64,000 bases of DNA from Symbiodinium natans (GCA_905221605.1 CAJNDS010000215.1:1-64000); one strand, 5' to 3'; shown: positions 9,257 to 22,486, counted from the stretch's first letter. The notes: generated by a model not told the origin, from the letters alone. Program-made: numbers and translations.

Positions 9257-12200
9257 GCGCTCGGCAGCGCGGCGCCTCTGTGCCCTCCTCCCGCCGCCGC
9301 GCCGGCGGCCCTGGATGAGGACGAGGAGCCGCAGCTTTTTGTGTGGGCTGGGTGGGGGTTTCGGGTTCGGGGTTTTGGGGTTTAGGGTTCGGGGTTTGGG
9401 GTTTAGGGCTAGGGGTTTGGGGTTGAGGGGTTGAGGGTGTTGGTGGTTTAGGAAGGGTGTAGGGTTCAGGGTTTGGGTTTGGAGTGGGGGGGGGGGGAGG
9501 TGGAGACGGGTGTCGCTTTTGTTCAAGATTGGCTTCGCGGTTTTTTTGTCGTTATCAAGTTTTTGAGTTGAGGGGTTTTGGGAGGTTACGAATTGCTGCA
9601 TTTGTGGCGCTTGGGGGTTGAGGGTTTCCGAAGGCTCCTGGGTACCATGACTAGCCGGGTCAGTACCCCTTTGCAAGGAAGCCCGGGCGCTGTTGGAAGA
9701 GCAGCTTTCCAGAAGCTCTTCCTTCTTGGGGGAGGACGAATGGGGAAAACGGAAAGATTTTTCAGGTTATTTTTGTTCACTGTAACCCCAAGTGAAATAG
9801 GATTCTCAGGAGGTTTTAGATAGTGCACCAGAGACTCTGTGGTGCTTTACTGTAACTTTACATCTTTAGCCTTTTTGGGTTTATTGGGTTTCTTAAGAAG
9901 GCAGCTAAAAATTAAATTTATAGCTACCCTGCTAAGAGCAGCCAAGCAGAGAGGAGGGCCACAAGAAGCTCTGCAACTCCTTCGTGGCCATCGTGGGCTT
10001 GGGTGCTGTGGGCAGCGCCGCTGCAATGCTGCTGGCTCGGGCGGGCGTTGCGCGGCTCCGCTTGGTGGACGGGCGCCTTGGCTTCACCAGACTGGCATTT
10101 CAGCCCTAAACCCTGAACCTTAAACCCTAAACCCTAACCCTAAACCCTAAACCCTAAACCCTAAACCCTAAACCCTAAACCCTAAACCCTAAACCCTAAA
10201 CCCTAAACCCTAAACCCTAAACCCTAACCCCCAAACCCCTAAACCCTACACCTTCCCCGACCCGGTTTCTCCCAATTTTTTTGGATTGGCTTGGAAGCCT
10301 TGTGCTCTGAGCTGTGTTCGCTGATGGCTGGAAGGACCCAAAGAGCCCCAGATTTCCCTCAAACATGGTGTAAGAAGGGTTTAGGGTTTAGGGTTTAGGG
10401 TTTAGGGTTTGGGGGTACTTGGAGGTTCATGAAAAGTTATGCTTAGGGTTATAAGTACCCTAAGTAAGGATATAAGTATAGTTACCCTACTTATAACCCT
10501 ACTTATAGCTACCCATGAACCTCCAAGTACTATACCTTAACGTAAATCCACATTCATTTTCAGAATAAGGGGTATGGGCCTCTCTGGGCCTCCTAAACCC
10601 TAAGCCCTACGAACCTGCGAAGAAAGGAGTTGCATCAGCAACAGCGCCCGTCACGCCCTGGCCCGGGCCACGGACCAGGGTCGGCCGAAGGTGGACGTGT
10701 GCGAGGAACTGATGTGCGAGGCGCTTGAAGGATCATTTTTCTGCTTCTTCGTTTTCTTCTGCAACATACTGCATACATGTGTACGTACATCAAACACTAC
10801 CCCAAAACACACCCAGTCTGATTGAAAAAAGGCCCCTATGTTCCTAAGCCTTACAACCAGAAACCCCCCTAAACGCCTAATCCCCAAATCCTCAGCCCGA
10901 ATTACAGGGGTCATGGAGGTGCTGCCCCACGTGGACATCGAGCTGCGACGGGAGCACCTGACAGCAGAGCAGGCGCCAGGGCTGCTGGGGCCCAGCGAGG
11001 ACGGGAGGCTCCCGGATATGCCCCCAAGGCTGGTCATCGGTAAACGTTCTCCTCCTGTTTTTTCAAATTTCGTGAAGGGTATAGCCATAGTACTTGATAG
11101 GGCAACGACTGAAACTTCGTAGTTGGGAAAAAGTACAGACCCAACCTAAACCCCAAACCCGAGTAGAACTCGTCGTGTGAATTGCGTGCTGCTCTTTGCC
11201 CTAAACCGAAAAACTTAAACACTAAGCCCTAAACCCTAAACCCTCAACCCTAAACCCTTAACCCTAAACCCTAGACCCTCAACCCTAAACCAAGGCTCCT
11301 CGACTGCATCGGCGGAACCTCGGGGAAGGAGCTGCTCATGAGGCCCGTAGATCTGGCTCTCGTTGGGGTGGATGCCGTTCCACAGAAGGGGTACTCTTAA
11401 AGGTCACATTGACTTTGTGGTGCTTTACTGTAACTTTACATCTTTAGCCTTTTTGGGTTTATTGGGTTTCTTGAGAAGGCAGCTAAAGATTAAATTTATA
11501 GCTACCCTGCTAAGAGCAGCCAAGTTGAGAACAAGGTCACCTCCTGCAAAAGGGGGCCCCAAGTTAGAACAACCCCAAGTGAAAGCTGCCCCTCACCCCC
11601 CATGTAGTCGGATAAAAACCTGATTAGAGAGCTTACTTAGAGAGGCCTTGTTCCCAGATTCCTCAGCCTTAGGGCACTACACGCTGCAACTACACTATAC
11701 GTTCTTGCAAAAAAAATCACGACGTAGCGCGAACCCAAGGCAGATTGTCGGGGCTTTGGATTTGGGGTTGGCTTAGAGCGGTAGTTTAGGGCTTCCCTAA
11801 GCCCTCACCACGCAAACCCGCGGAAACCCTACACCCTACTTGGAGGTTCATGGGAAGTTTTACCTAGGGGCTACAAGTAGGATAACTATAGTTGCAGCCT
11901 TGCTTTGGGTACTTATAGCCCGACTTGTAACTGCCCATGAACCTTCACGTAGCCCTAAACCCCAAACCCTAAACCCCAACCCTAAACCTTAACCCTAACC
12001 CCAAACCCCAAAACCGCGAACCCCGAAACCCCGAATCCAATCCTACACTCTAAACCCTAAACCCTAAACCCTAAACCCTAAACCCTAAACCCTAAACCCT
12101 AAACCCTAAACCCTAAACCCTAAACCCTAAACCCTAACCTAAACCCTAAACCCTAAACCCTAAACCCTAAACCCTAAACCCTAACACCCTAACACCCTAA

Positions 12201-15200
12201 ACACCCTAAACACCCTAAACACCCTAAACACCCTAAACACCCTAAACACCCTAAACACCCTAAACACCCTAAACCAAACACCCTAAAACACCCTAAACAC
12301 CCTAACACCCTAAACACCCAAACACCCACTAAACCCCTAAACACCCTAAACACCCTAAACACCCTAAACACCCTAAACACCCTAAACACCCTAAACACCT
12401 AAACCCTAAACCCTAAACACCCTAAACCCTAAACCCTAAACCCTAAACCCTAAACCCTAAACCCTAAACCCTAAACCCTAAACCCTAAACCCTAAACCCT
12501 AAACCCTAAACCCTAAACCCTAAACCCTAAACCCTAAACCCTAAACCCTACCTTTTGGGTTTTGGGGGGTTGAGCCGTCCAGGGTGGCGGTGGAGCGCGG
12601 CCTCCCCGTCGTCTCCGTGGCTGCCGGCCCAGGACTGTGCTCCCCCAAATCCCTGAAGGAAGGATTTAAGGTTTAGGGTTGAGTGTTTAGGGTTTAAGGG
12701 TTAAGGCTTTGTGGTGCTTTACTGTAACTTTACATCTTTAGCCTTTTTGGGTTTATTGGGTTTCTTAAGAAGGCAGCTAAAAGTTAAATTTATAGCTACC
12801 CTGCTAAGAGCAACCAAGAAGGGTTTAGGGTTTAGGGGGGCCCAGGCCTGTGCCCCGCGGACCCCTCACGCGTGGCCGTGGCCAAGCTGGCCGAGGCGCT
12901 GAAAGGTTGAGGGGTTTTTAAGGTTTAGGGTTCAGGTTTTCGGGTTTTCGGGTTTTAGGGTTTAGGGTTTTAGGGTTTATAGGATTTTAGGGGTTATAGG
13001 GTTTGTAGGGTTTCAGGATTTCAGGGTTTCTGAGGGTTGAGTGTTTTATGGTTTACAGGGTTCGGGTTTTCGGGTTTTGTGGGTTTTGTGGGTTTTGTGG
13101 GTTTTGCGGGTTTTGTGGGTTTTGTGGGTTTTGTGGGTTTTGGGGTGTTTTGTGGGTTTTGTGGGTTTCGTGGGTTTTGTGAGATTTGGAGTTTCAGAGT
13201 TTTAGGGTTGTTTTTCGGGTTTTTAGGGTTTGAGGGTTGTAGGGTTAGAAATGCGGGTTTTGTTGTAGGGTTAGAAATGCGGGTTTTAGGGTTTGAGGGT
13301 TGTTGATGGAGGCGTTTTAGGCTTCTTGATTTACTGTTTAGGGGGTTCAAGGTTCTGTTTGTTTCGTGGTATTTGCTTCCTCTTTTTGTTGGTTTTTTCA
13401 AACGCGAAGCCCTTGGCCCAGAATCTCTAGTCAGCGCTGGCACATTTCCCCTTGGCGCCAGGTTCGTTCCTTGGTCCAAGACTCTGGATGAAACCATACA
13501 TACTGCGCTTAACGCCTGGGAGACAGAGTGACGGGAGTCCCTCAAATCCCCAAACCTCTTCATCTGTTTAGGGTTTAGGGTTTAGGGTTTAGGAATTAGG
13601 GTTTAGGGTTTAGGGTTTAGGGTCCTAAACCCTAAACCCTAAACCCTAAACCCTAAACCCTAAACCCTAAACCCTAGACCCTAGACCCTAGACCCTAAAC
13701 CCTAAACCCTAAACCCTAAACCCTAAACCCTAAACCCTAAACCCTAAACCCTAAACCCTAAACCCTAAACCCTAAACCCCAAGCCTCCCAAACCTGCTAA
13801 GCTGCAAGACCTGCTCCCGAGAAGAGGTCTGGGCCTCGCCAGCCGTAGCAGCGCTGCGCCAGCGCCTGGCCCGGCAGCTGCTTGGTTTTAGGGTTTAGGG
13901 TTTAGGGTTTGGGGTTTAGGGTTTAGGGTTTCGGGTTTGGGGTTTAGGGCTTGGGGTTTAGGGTTTAGGATTTAGGGTTTAGGGCTTAGGTAGGGTTTAG
14001 GGTTTCCTGCTGTGGCGGCTGCCCTGAACCCTAAAAGCACTCCAAACCCCAAACCCCAAACCCTAAACCCTAAACCCCAAACCCCAAACCCCAAACCCCA
14101 AACCCCAAACCCCAAACCCTAAACCCTACACCCTAAACCCTACACCCTACACCCTACACCCTAAACCCTAAACCCTGAACCCTAAACCCTAAACCCTGAA
14201 CCCTAAACCCTGCTGAGGCACCGGGAAAGCGAGGACGATGTCTTCAAGGACATCGACGTCGTGCACTCCCAGGAGCGCAAATAAGCCTGCTTGGAGGTTC
14301 ACGGGTAGTTTTACTTAGGGTTTGGGGTTTTAGGGTTTAGGGTTTAGGGATTAGGGCTCCAAACCCCTAAGCCCCTCAGCCCATAAACCCCTAAGCCCCT
14401 CAAGCCCCTAAGCCCCGAAGCCCCTAAAGCCCCTAAGCTCCTAAGCCCCTGAGCCCTTAAACCCCTAAGCCCCGAAGCCCCTCAGCTCCTAAGCCCCTGA
14501 GCCCCTAAGCCCATAAACCCCCAAGCCCCTAAGCCCCCCCAAGCCCCTAAACCCCTAAGCCCCTAAGCCCCTCAAGCCCCTAAGCCCCGAAGCCCCGAAG
14601 CCCCTAAGCCCCTCAAGCCCCTAAGCCCCGAAGCCCTTAAAGCTCCTAAGCTCCTAAGCCCCTAAGACCCTAAGCCCCTAAACCCCAAAACCCTCACTCC
14701 TAAGCCCCTAAGCGCCTAAACCCCTCAAGCCCCAAAGCCCCAAAGCCCCTAAAGCCCCTAAAGCTCCTAAGCCCCTAAAGCCCCTCAAGCCCCCTAAGCC
14801 CCCAGACTCCCAAGGAGGCAGCCCTTTGGGCCAAAGACGCCCAGGGAGACGAGGCAGCGGCTGGGTGGATTTTAGGGGCTTGGCGGTTTCGGGCTTAACG
14901 GTTTAGGGTTATAGGGTTTCGGGGATAAGGGTTTTTCGGGGTTCAGAGTTTACTTTAGGGGTTTACTGTAGGGGTTTGGGGTTTAAGTTTCAGGGCCGGT
15001 TCTGCTAGGCAGGCATTTGAGATGTTGCAGAGGGTCGCAGAGAACAAGGAGCTCACGAAAGCCAACCTCCTGCACCCCAATCAGCCCCACCACCCAGAAC
15101 CCGAGAGCCTTAAACCCTGAATCCTTCAGCCCTCAATTCCAAGGATGCCCAGTAGTACCCTCATTCCCTTTTTGGGGGGTTTAGGTTCCCGTTTAGACCA

Positions 15201-15998
15201 CTTGAAGCGAAAAACGGGCACCCTTTTTAATCCTAGGTTACCGGCAGCCTTACATCCGTGACCACTCAACCTCTAGACCCCAAACCCCAGCACCCAACAG
15301 CGCCAGGTTTAAGCACCTCACCCCAACTCACAACCCTTCCGCCCTCCGCCGCCTCTAAAGACCCTAGACCCTGTGCCCCCCTAAGCACTTAAAACACGGA
15401 GGTGAGATTTTGAAAAAGAGGACAAGGTACTAGCTTCGTGAGGGTTCTTGTCTTTTTGTTAACGTGAAGTTGATGTTGGTCCAAAAAGCTCAGGAAAAAG
15501 GCTGTTAACTGTAGTGAGTGAAGAACCCCGATAATCATAGCCTTTTAAGAATTCCTCTTTGTTGCGCTCATATGTTAACAGAATCACGCGCTCATTTCAT
15601 TCCTTTGTGCATTTTGACCCATTTTCTTAGCTCATATCATCCTTTGCACTCAGTCCTTTCCAGTCGTTCTGATGATTTCCTCCTCGAACATCCCCAGCAA
15701 GCTGTAGGTGCAAAGCATAGAAGACGATCCCCAACCCCAACCCCAAAACCCTAACAGAACCCTGTAAAAATTCCCTAAAAGCCCTTAAACCCTAACACTC
15801 CAACAGCGCCTGTAGGTGGGGATCGAGCACCGGCTGCAGCTGGGCGTGACCGCAGCGGCGGTGGCCATCCTGCGCCTCACGGGAGGCAAGGTCCCCCAGC
15901 AGGCGGCGCCTCGGATGGTGTTTGAGGGGGCTAAGGGGACCCCTTTGACTATGACAATGACTTTGAGTATGGCAATGGGCTATGGCTGTGACCTATGA
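9257..15998 (+). CDS. ThiF/E1-like protein, TcdA (tRNA t6A dehydratase)-like, split by telomere-repeat introns
   Basis: The TcdA/CsdL family ATP-dependently cyclises t6A37 in tRNA. Exons read by homology and phase: 9257-9346, 9954-10072 (Rossmann loop VAIVGLGAVGS…ARLRLVD), 10627 to about 10700-10730 (SNSARHALARATDQGRPKV, matching the family SNxNRHxxA…DxGxxK block), 10908-11028, 11295-11342 (LLDCIGGTSGKELLM, cf. DxIDxxxxK), 12583-12632, 12846-12895 (CPADPSRVAVAKLAE), 13827-13879, 14218-14272 (DIDVVHSQE, cf. VxxVxSxE), about 14815-14853, 15013 onward, and 15816-15998 (LQLGVTAAAVAILRLTGG). Donors are mainly GC or GA (10073 GC, 11029 GC, 11343 GC, 12633 GA, 12896 GC, 13880 GC, 14273 GA), and acceptors are AG|G. 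Upstream phase-0 exons probably extend it to about 2.2 kb. The GxGxxG loop and Asp are present. The expected SxxNR is degenerate (ISNSARH), so activity is uncertain. The last two joins and the stop are tentative. Confidence 0.75.
9837..9946 (+). repeat. 111-bp dispersed element, copy 1
   Basis: The sequence from GTGGTGCTTTACTGTAAC to GCTAAGAGCAGCCAAG is repeated at 11413-11524 and 12707-12818. It encodes an open 36-residue peptide in each copy and contains an imperfect AT-rich palindrome (GCAGCTAAAAATTAAATTTATAGCTACC region). This copy ends 7 bases before the exon at 9954. It is probably a small mobile element and not a conserved gene. Confidence 0.85.
10104..10255 (-). repeat. CCCTAAA array
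   Basis: A C-strand array starts about 30 bases into the intron after the Rossmann-loop exon. Confidence 0.95.
10416..10530. mobile_element. foldback (MITE-like) element, family A
   Basis: The left arm TACTTGGAGGTTCATG and the right arm CATGAACCTCCAAGTA are perfect reverse complements, with further pairing inside (GGGTTATAAGTACCCTAA…). It is the clearest member of a family with about a dozen copies in the window. Confidence 0.85.
11413..11524 (+). repeat. 111-bp dispersed element, copy 2
   Basis: Nearly identical to 9837-9946 and 12707-12818, and it lies in a different intron of the same gene. Confidence 0.85.
11837..11951. mobile_element. foldback element, family A
   Basis: Arms TACTTGGAGGTTCATGGG and CCCATGAACCTTCACGTA flank about 80 bases with TTTGGGTACTTATAG-type internal pairing. 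Confidence 0.8.
12044..12550 (-). repeat. CCCTAAA array with central CACCCTAAA 9-mers
   Basis: About 500 bases: heptamers (12044-12182), the 9-mer CACCCTAAA (12183-12400), then heptamers to 12550. The symmetry of heptamer, 9-mer, heptamer repeats that at 7610-8034. Confidence 0.95.
12707..12818 (+). repeat. 111-bp dispersed element, copy 3
   Basis: Third copy of the 9837 element, ending about 30 bases before the exon at 12846. Confidence 0.85.
12905..13310 (+). repeat. G-strand variants with GGGTTTTGT 9-mer
   Basis: TTTTAGGG variants grade into a GGGTTTTGT 9-mer array (about 13060-13185). The ORFs in it (poly VGFVGF) are repeat translations. Confidence 0.85.
13560..13785. repeat. head-to-head TTTAGGG / CCCTAAA arrays
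   Basis: A G-strand array (13566-13622) switches at GGGTCCTAAACC to a C-strand array (13623-13780). In RNA this is a near-perfect long hairpin with almost no loop. It lies just upstream of the exon at 13827. Confidence 0.95.
13885..14215. repeat. intron of G-strand then C-strand arrays
   Basis: The intron between the 13827 and 14218 exons is almost entirely TTTAGGG-type repeats (13885-14003) followed by CCCCAAA/CCCTAAA/CCCTACA repeats (14040-14215), with about 35 unrelated bases between. Confidence 0.9.
14310..14812. repeat. TTTAGGG then AAGCCCCT 8-mer array
   Basis: A short G-strand run is followed by about 450 bases of the degraded 8-mer AAGCCCCT and its A-rich variants. It ends at the acceptor of the 14815 exon. 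Confidence 0.9.
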
Positions 15999-16161
15999 CT
16001 ATGACCTATGACTCTGACCTATGACTCTGACCTATGACTATGACTATGACTATGACTATGATGATGGTGATCATGATTGTTGTTATTATTATTACAATTC
16101 TTCTTCTCCTTTGGAGGACTTATTGTGACCACGCCTAGTTATGACTATGATTATTATGTTT

Positions 16162-17066
<905 letters not shown>

Positions 17067-17189
17067 GCGTGTGCTTTTTGTTGGGGCTCTGTTTTGGGGG
17101 GGGAGAGGGACTTCGGGACGCCTTGGGGGATTGGTTGAAAGAGGAAAGTTGGGTTTCAAGGGGTTAGGGTTTTGACTTTGGGGTGTAGG

Positions 17190-17620
17190 TACCCTAAACC
17201 CTAAACCCTAAACCCTAAACCCTGAACCCTGAACCCTGAACCCTGAACCCTGAACCCTGAACCCTGAACCCTGAACCCTGAACCCTGAACCCTGAACCCT
17301 GAACCCGGAACCCGGAACCCTAAACCCTAAACCTTAAACCTTAGGTTTACCGGGGTTAATAGGGGTTTCGCGCTTTTGACCTTGAGAAATTCGGGAAAGA
17401 GCCTCGGTGATACCTCCAACTCCCAAAGCCTGTTGAATGGGGGGGGATGAGAAGGGTTCTAGGTTTAGGCTTTAGGGGTTTAGGGGTTTAGGGGTTTAGA
17501 GGTTTAGGGGTTTAGGGGTTTAGGGGTTTAGGGGTTTAGGGGTTTAGGGTTTAGGGATTTAGGGTTTAGGGTTTAGGGATTTAGGGTTGAGGGTTTAGGG
17601 TTTAGAGTTTAGGGATATTT
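17190..17620. repeat. CCCTGAA array and TTTAGGG / TTTAGGGG arrays
   Basis: A C-strand run of the variant CCCTGAA (17220-17310) is followed after 120 bases by G-strand TTTAGGGG and TTTAGGG repeats (17462-17620). Confidence 0.9.
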
Positions 17621-17639
17621 TACATATCAACCTTATTGG

Positions 17640-18062
17640 GCTTAAGAGGAGTATATCTATCTATCTATCTCTATATATATATATACATATATATATATAC
17701 ATATATATATATATACATATGAACATTTTGCAGAGGGCTCGGCAAGGACCCTCCTTCTCCCGAAGGCACCACAGGGCTGGTCCCGCGAAGCACTCTGGCA
17801 AGGGCTGCTCTAGTGAACGCCTCGTGGGCAGAAATCGAAGGACACGAGCAACGTGCGCGCACACCGCCCCGCCGAGCTTGCGCAAAAGCAGCTTGAAGAA
17901 GGCCGTGTGCCTGTCCTCGGAGATTCTCCAGCAGTCTGTTTGCGCCTGCGAGGGGATCATTTGGCCAAAGAAAGTGCCTGGAAGTCTTGTCGCATGGCAT
18001 GTCAAACAGCAGGTGGCGTTGCATGCTGCACATGTATCCGAAACCTAAACCCTGAACCCTAA
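17640..18062. other. AT microsatellite and unique block, no gene called
   Basis: (TATC)n/(AT)n runs (17650-17725) lead into about 330 bases of unique GC-rich DNA with open frames on both strands (plus 17719-18048, minus 17671-18033). I recognise no family and cannot choose a strand. Confidence 0.35.
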
Positions 18063-18184
18063 AACCCTAAACGTCCTAGCAACCCTCTATATGGGTAGTG
18101 CTCTCAAGCGGGCTCCCTTGTGGGGTCCTTGTTTAAAGGGTGTACCTAAATTAGAGAACTACCCACATCAATATCTGGACCCTT

Positions 18185-19330
18185 AAGCCCCAAATTTAAG
18201 AGCCTCCGGCTCAAGCCGCCGACCCCGCTGGAGCATAGTTGAAAGGTTTAAACGCGCTCGTTAGGGGTGGGGTAGGGGGGGGGGGTTGGGGGGGGGGGGT
18301 GGGGGTAAGGGGTGTAGGGGGGGGTTTTTGCCAAAGTTGCCCCTATGTCCTGTGTCGAAAAAAACCTGCCTATGGTCCCTGAGTTATGCGGTTTGGGTGG
18401 CCGGCCCCCCATGAAAAGCTTCCCCTGTTACCCACTACCCCTACCCCACCCCCCCCTACCCTCCCTCCATGGAAAAGCTGCCCGGGTACCCCCCCCCCCC
18501 CCCCCCCCGCGTTTTGGGGGGGTCAGGAGGGAAATTTTCACCTCCTTTTCCCATCCAACACGCCGCCAGGGTCGGCGGACCCAAAACCCCAAGCCCCAAA
18601 CCCCCAAACCCCCAAACCCCCAAACCCCCAAACCCCAAACCCCAAACCCTAAACACTAAACCCTAAACCCCAAACCCAAAACCCGGAACCCCAAACCCTA
18701 AAACCCTAAACTCAAACCCTGAACCCCCAACCCTAAACCCCAAACCCCCAAACTCAACCCATAACCCTTAACCCCAAACCCTAAATCCCAAAACCCTCAT
18801 CCCCAAACCCTGAACCCCACAACCCTCAAACCCAAACCCCACACCCGAAACCCTAAACCCCAAACCCCCAAACCCCAAACCCTAAACCCTAAACCCCAAA
18901 CCCCAAACCCCAAACCCTAAATTTAAGAGCCTCCGGCTCAAGCCGCCGACCCCGCTGGAGCATAGTTGAAAGGTTTAAACGCGCTCTCAGCTCAAATAAT
19001 CCAAAAAAGTTGATGTGCTTGAGCCTCTGTGAAACGTTGGGACCCAAATAGGAGCTGAAGCCAGCTTGAAGGGGGGGGGGGTGGGCGGGGGGGTTTAGGG
19101 GGGGGGGGTTAGGGGGGGGGGGGTGGGGGGGGGGGGGGGGTTTTTTCCCCAAAGGACCCCTATGTCCTGTGCGAAACCGCCTAGGTCCGTGAGTTTATGC
19201 GGTGTGGGTGGCAGGCCCTCCATGGAAAAGCCCCCCCCCCCCCCCCCCCGCGTTTCGGGGGGGTAGGAGGGAAAGGGAGGTTCACCTCCTTTTCCCATCC
19301 AACACGTCGCCAGGGTCGGCGGACCCCAAA
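18185..19330 (+). repeat. segmental duplication, two diverged ~0.45-kb copies
   Basis: Copy 1 (about 18189-18600) and copy 2 (about 18916-19325) share the same order of features. Each has a 70-base unit starting AAATTTAAGAGCCTCCGGCT, poly-G/GGGGTTT runs, CCTATGTCCTGTG, a poly-C tract, and CATCCAACACG(C/T)CGCCAGGGT. CCCCAAA/CCCTAAA arrays separate them. The Pro/Gly-rich ORFs are artefacts of homopolymer runs. Confidence 0.85.
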
Positions 19331-19386
19331 CCCTAAACCCTAAACCCCAAACCCTAAACCCTAAACTTTAAACCCTAAACCCCAAG

Positions 19387-22300
19387 GACCCCTGCGGCAT
19401 GAACTTCTGGAAGAAGCTGCGGCACAGCTTGGAGCGACAGGAGCCCGGGCTGGAGCTGCCGGACCTCTACGGCGTGGGCCGCTTGGAGGGTTTAGGGTTT
19501 AGGGTTCAGGGTTTAGGGTTTAGGGTTTAGGGTTTAGGGAAACTAGAACCCAGAGTGGACCCTGATTCCCTTTTATGGGGCCTGGGTTCCCTTATAAGCC
19601 CCTTTGAAACCAAAAAGGGCGCCCTTTCTATTCCTTTTCGGGTTTAGGTTTGGGGTTTAGGGGTTAGGATATAGGGTTGGGGGTTGAGGGATTTAGGGCA
19701 TTAGGACCTGGTTCTTTTGATGCCTGGTGTCCTTAATTATTCCGTTGGTTTTTTTTGTCAGGATGCCCTGTTATTGCACTCTTTCACGCTCTTTGCATTC
19801 CTTGGTTGCTGGAAACCCTAAACCCTAAACCCTAAACCCTAAACCCTCAGCCCTAAACCCTAAACCCTGAACCCTAAACCCTGAACCCTGAACCCTGAGA
19901 CCTGAACCCTGAACCCTGGACCCTGAACCCTGAACCCTGAACCCTGATCCCTGAACCGTACGCCCCTAAACGCCTCAAGCCCAAAGCCCTAAACCCCGGT
20001 GTCCGAATGCTCTTTCTGATTCATGATTTCAGGCCAAGTCTGAACGTTAAACCCTAAACCCTAAACCCTAAACCCTAAACCCTAAACCCTAAGCCGTTAG
20101 CCCTGAACCCTAAACCCTAAACCCTAAACCCTAAACCCTAAACCCTAAACCCTAAACCCTAAACCCTAAACCCTAAACCGTAAACCCTAAACCCTAAACC
20201 GTAAACCCTAAACCCTAAACCCCAGGCTGCGTCGCCGACTACCTCTGGCGTGGCCGTAGCGCCCTCAGCCGCGCGGCCGGCGCGAAGCACTCGGACATGG
20301 CCCTGGCGCGCTGGGACCACCGAAGGCAGGGTTTGGGGTTTGGGGTTTGGGGTTTGGGGTTTAGGGTTTAGGGTTTAGGGCTTGGGGTTTAGGGTTTAGG
20401 GCTTAGGGCTTGGGGTGTAGGGGTTAGGGTTTAGGTTGAGGGCTTGGACGTGGTCCTGAAATCATGAACAGTGTTTCTGGTTGCCCTTAAACGACAGGGT
20501 GAGCCCTTAAACTGAAGGTTCCTTGAAAGGGGTCATGATTTTGAGAACAGCCCGCATGAACTGTCTGAACCCTACTTGGGGTCCTGATTACCTACAACCC
20601 TACAACCCTGAACCGTAAACCTTAACCCTAAACCCTACGCCCTATAACCCTACAACCCTACAACCCTACAACCCTGAAACCCTAAAACCCTAAACCCTAC
20701 AACGCTGCAACCCTACAACCCTAGAACCCTCAAATTAAAGGTTGTCAGAACCTACTGAGCCAGCTAGCCATGTGAAGCCTATCCCTCCTGGACCCTAAGC
20801 CTTAAACCTTAAACCCTCAACTCCTGAAGCCTTAAAGCTTAAGCCTGAAGCCTTAAACCTTAAAGCTTAAACCCTCAACTCCTGAAGCCTTAAAGCTTAA
20901 GCCGGAAGCCTTAAACCTTAAAGCTTGGGCCTTAAACCTTCCTTGGGCCTTAAACCCTAAGCCTTAAACCTGAAACTGCATGAAGATGCGGCAGGCCGCC
21001 TGACCTCGCGAACCTTGTCCTTCTGACAGCGCAAGAGGCTGGAAGGGGCCCAACAACCCGAAAACTCTGAAGGGTTGAGGCTGGAGGTTTAGGATTTAGG
21101 GTGTGGGGTTTAGGGTTTAGGGTTTAGGGTTTAGAGTTCAGGGTTTCGGGTTTAGGGTTTAGGTTTTAGGGTTTCGGGTTTAGGGCTTAGGGACCCCTGC
21201 AGCCCTTAGCAGCCCTCCCGACACTCTTGAGGCCCAGCAGCACCACGCTGAGTGCAAGGCCACCGGGTCTCTGCCTGCGCGGCTTCTCGAGGCCGGTTTC
21301 GGGGTTTCGGGGTTGAGGGGTTGAGGGGTTTAGGTGTGTAGATTTTGGGGTTTAGGGTTTAGGGTTTAGGGTTTAGGGGTGTAGGGTTTAGGGTTTAGGG
21401 GTTTAAGGCTTTGGGCTTTAGGGGTTTGGGGGTTTAGGGTTTAGGGATTTCGGGGTTTAGGGGGTTTAGGGGTTTAGGGGGTTCAGGAAGTTTAGGAAGT
21501 CCTAGGGGTTCAGGGGTTCAGGGTTCAAGGGTTTAGGATTCAGGGTTAAGGTTTAGGGTTTAGGGTTTAGGGTTTAGGGTTTTAGGTCTCTCTTCCAAAG
21601 GGGGCTTTCGGACTTTGGAGGGTTTTAGGGCCCTTTCGGGTGTAGTGTTTTTTGTCGCTAGGGTTCAGGTGTTTAGGTTCCGTGTTTACGGTTTCAGGCA
21701 TGAGGGTTCTAGGCCTTTTGCTTGGGCTTCGAATCCCCAGCCCTAATCCTTGGAGTTGTGACAGTTGTTTTTTTTTGAGTTCTTGGAGGCAGGCGTTTAG
21801 GGTTTAGGGTTTTAGGATTTTGGGCTTGAGGGTTTTTGACGTCTAGGGTTGGGGTAGAGGGGTCTAGGGCTGCGGGTTTAGGATTTCGTCGTAAGAGCTT
21901 GAACCATAAACGCTCAACCCTGAACCCTGAACCCTAAACCCGAAACCTTAAACCCCAAACCCTAAACCCTAAACCCTAAACCCTGAACCCTAAACCCTAA
22001 ACCCTAAACCCCAAACCCTCAACCCTAAACCCTCAACCCCAAACCCTACTGGCAGGGGGAGGCCGATGAGGCGTGCGCGGCGGTTCAGAGGACCCTCACC
22101 AGACTCCGGGGCCATCTGGAGGAGACATGGGTTCTTTAGGGTTTAGGGTTTAGGGTTTAGGGTTCAGCATCTCAAAGTTCAAGCATTCACGAGGTTAGCA
22201 GCTTTTCAAGCGCCCGAAAGGTACCCAGCCACCCAGAGAATCCCATACCAGTAAGACAGTAAACAGTTTCACACACAACCCAAACTCTCAGCCGCAATTA

Positions 22301-22486
22301 AACCCTAAGCACTCGTCCCTGAACCTTAAACCCTAGCCTTAGAACCCTAACTTAGAACCCTGAGGGCTGAACCCCTAGGCCATGAACCCCGAAGCTCCTT
22401 GAAACCTCATTCCAGCCAGCCGCTTTGAAAACGGCCCAAAAGTAACTTCCTTCTCGGGCCAAGAATGGGGGGTTGCCTGGGGCCCA

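Noticed and set aside
13021-13563. 180-codon minus-strand ORF rich in Pro, Lys and Thr
   Set aside because: Half is the GGGTTTTGT array read backwards; there is no domain, and the decoded gene runs on the + strand through this intron.
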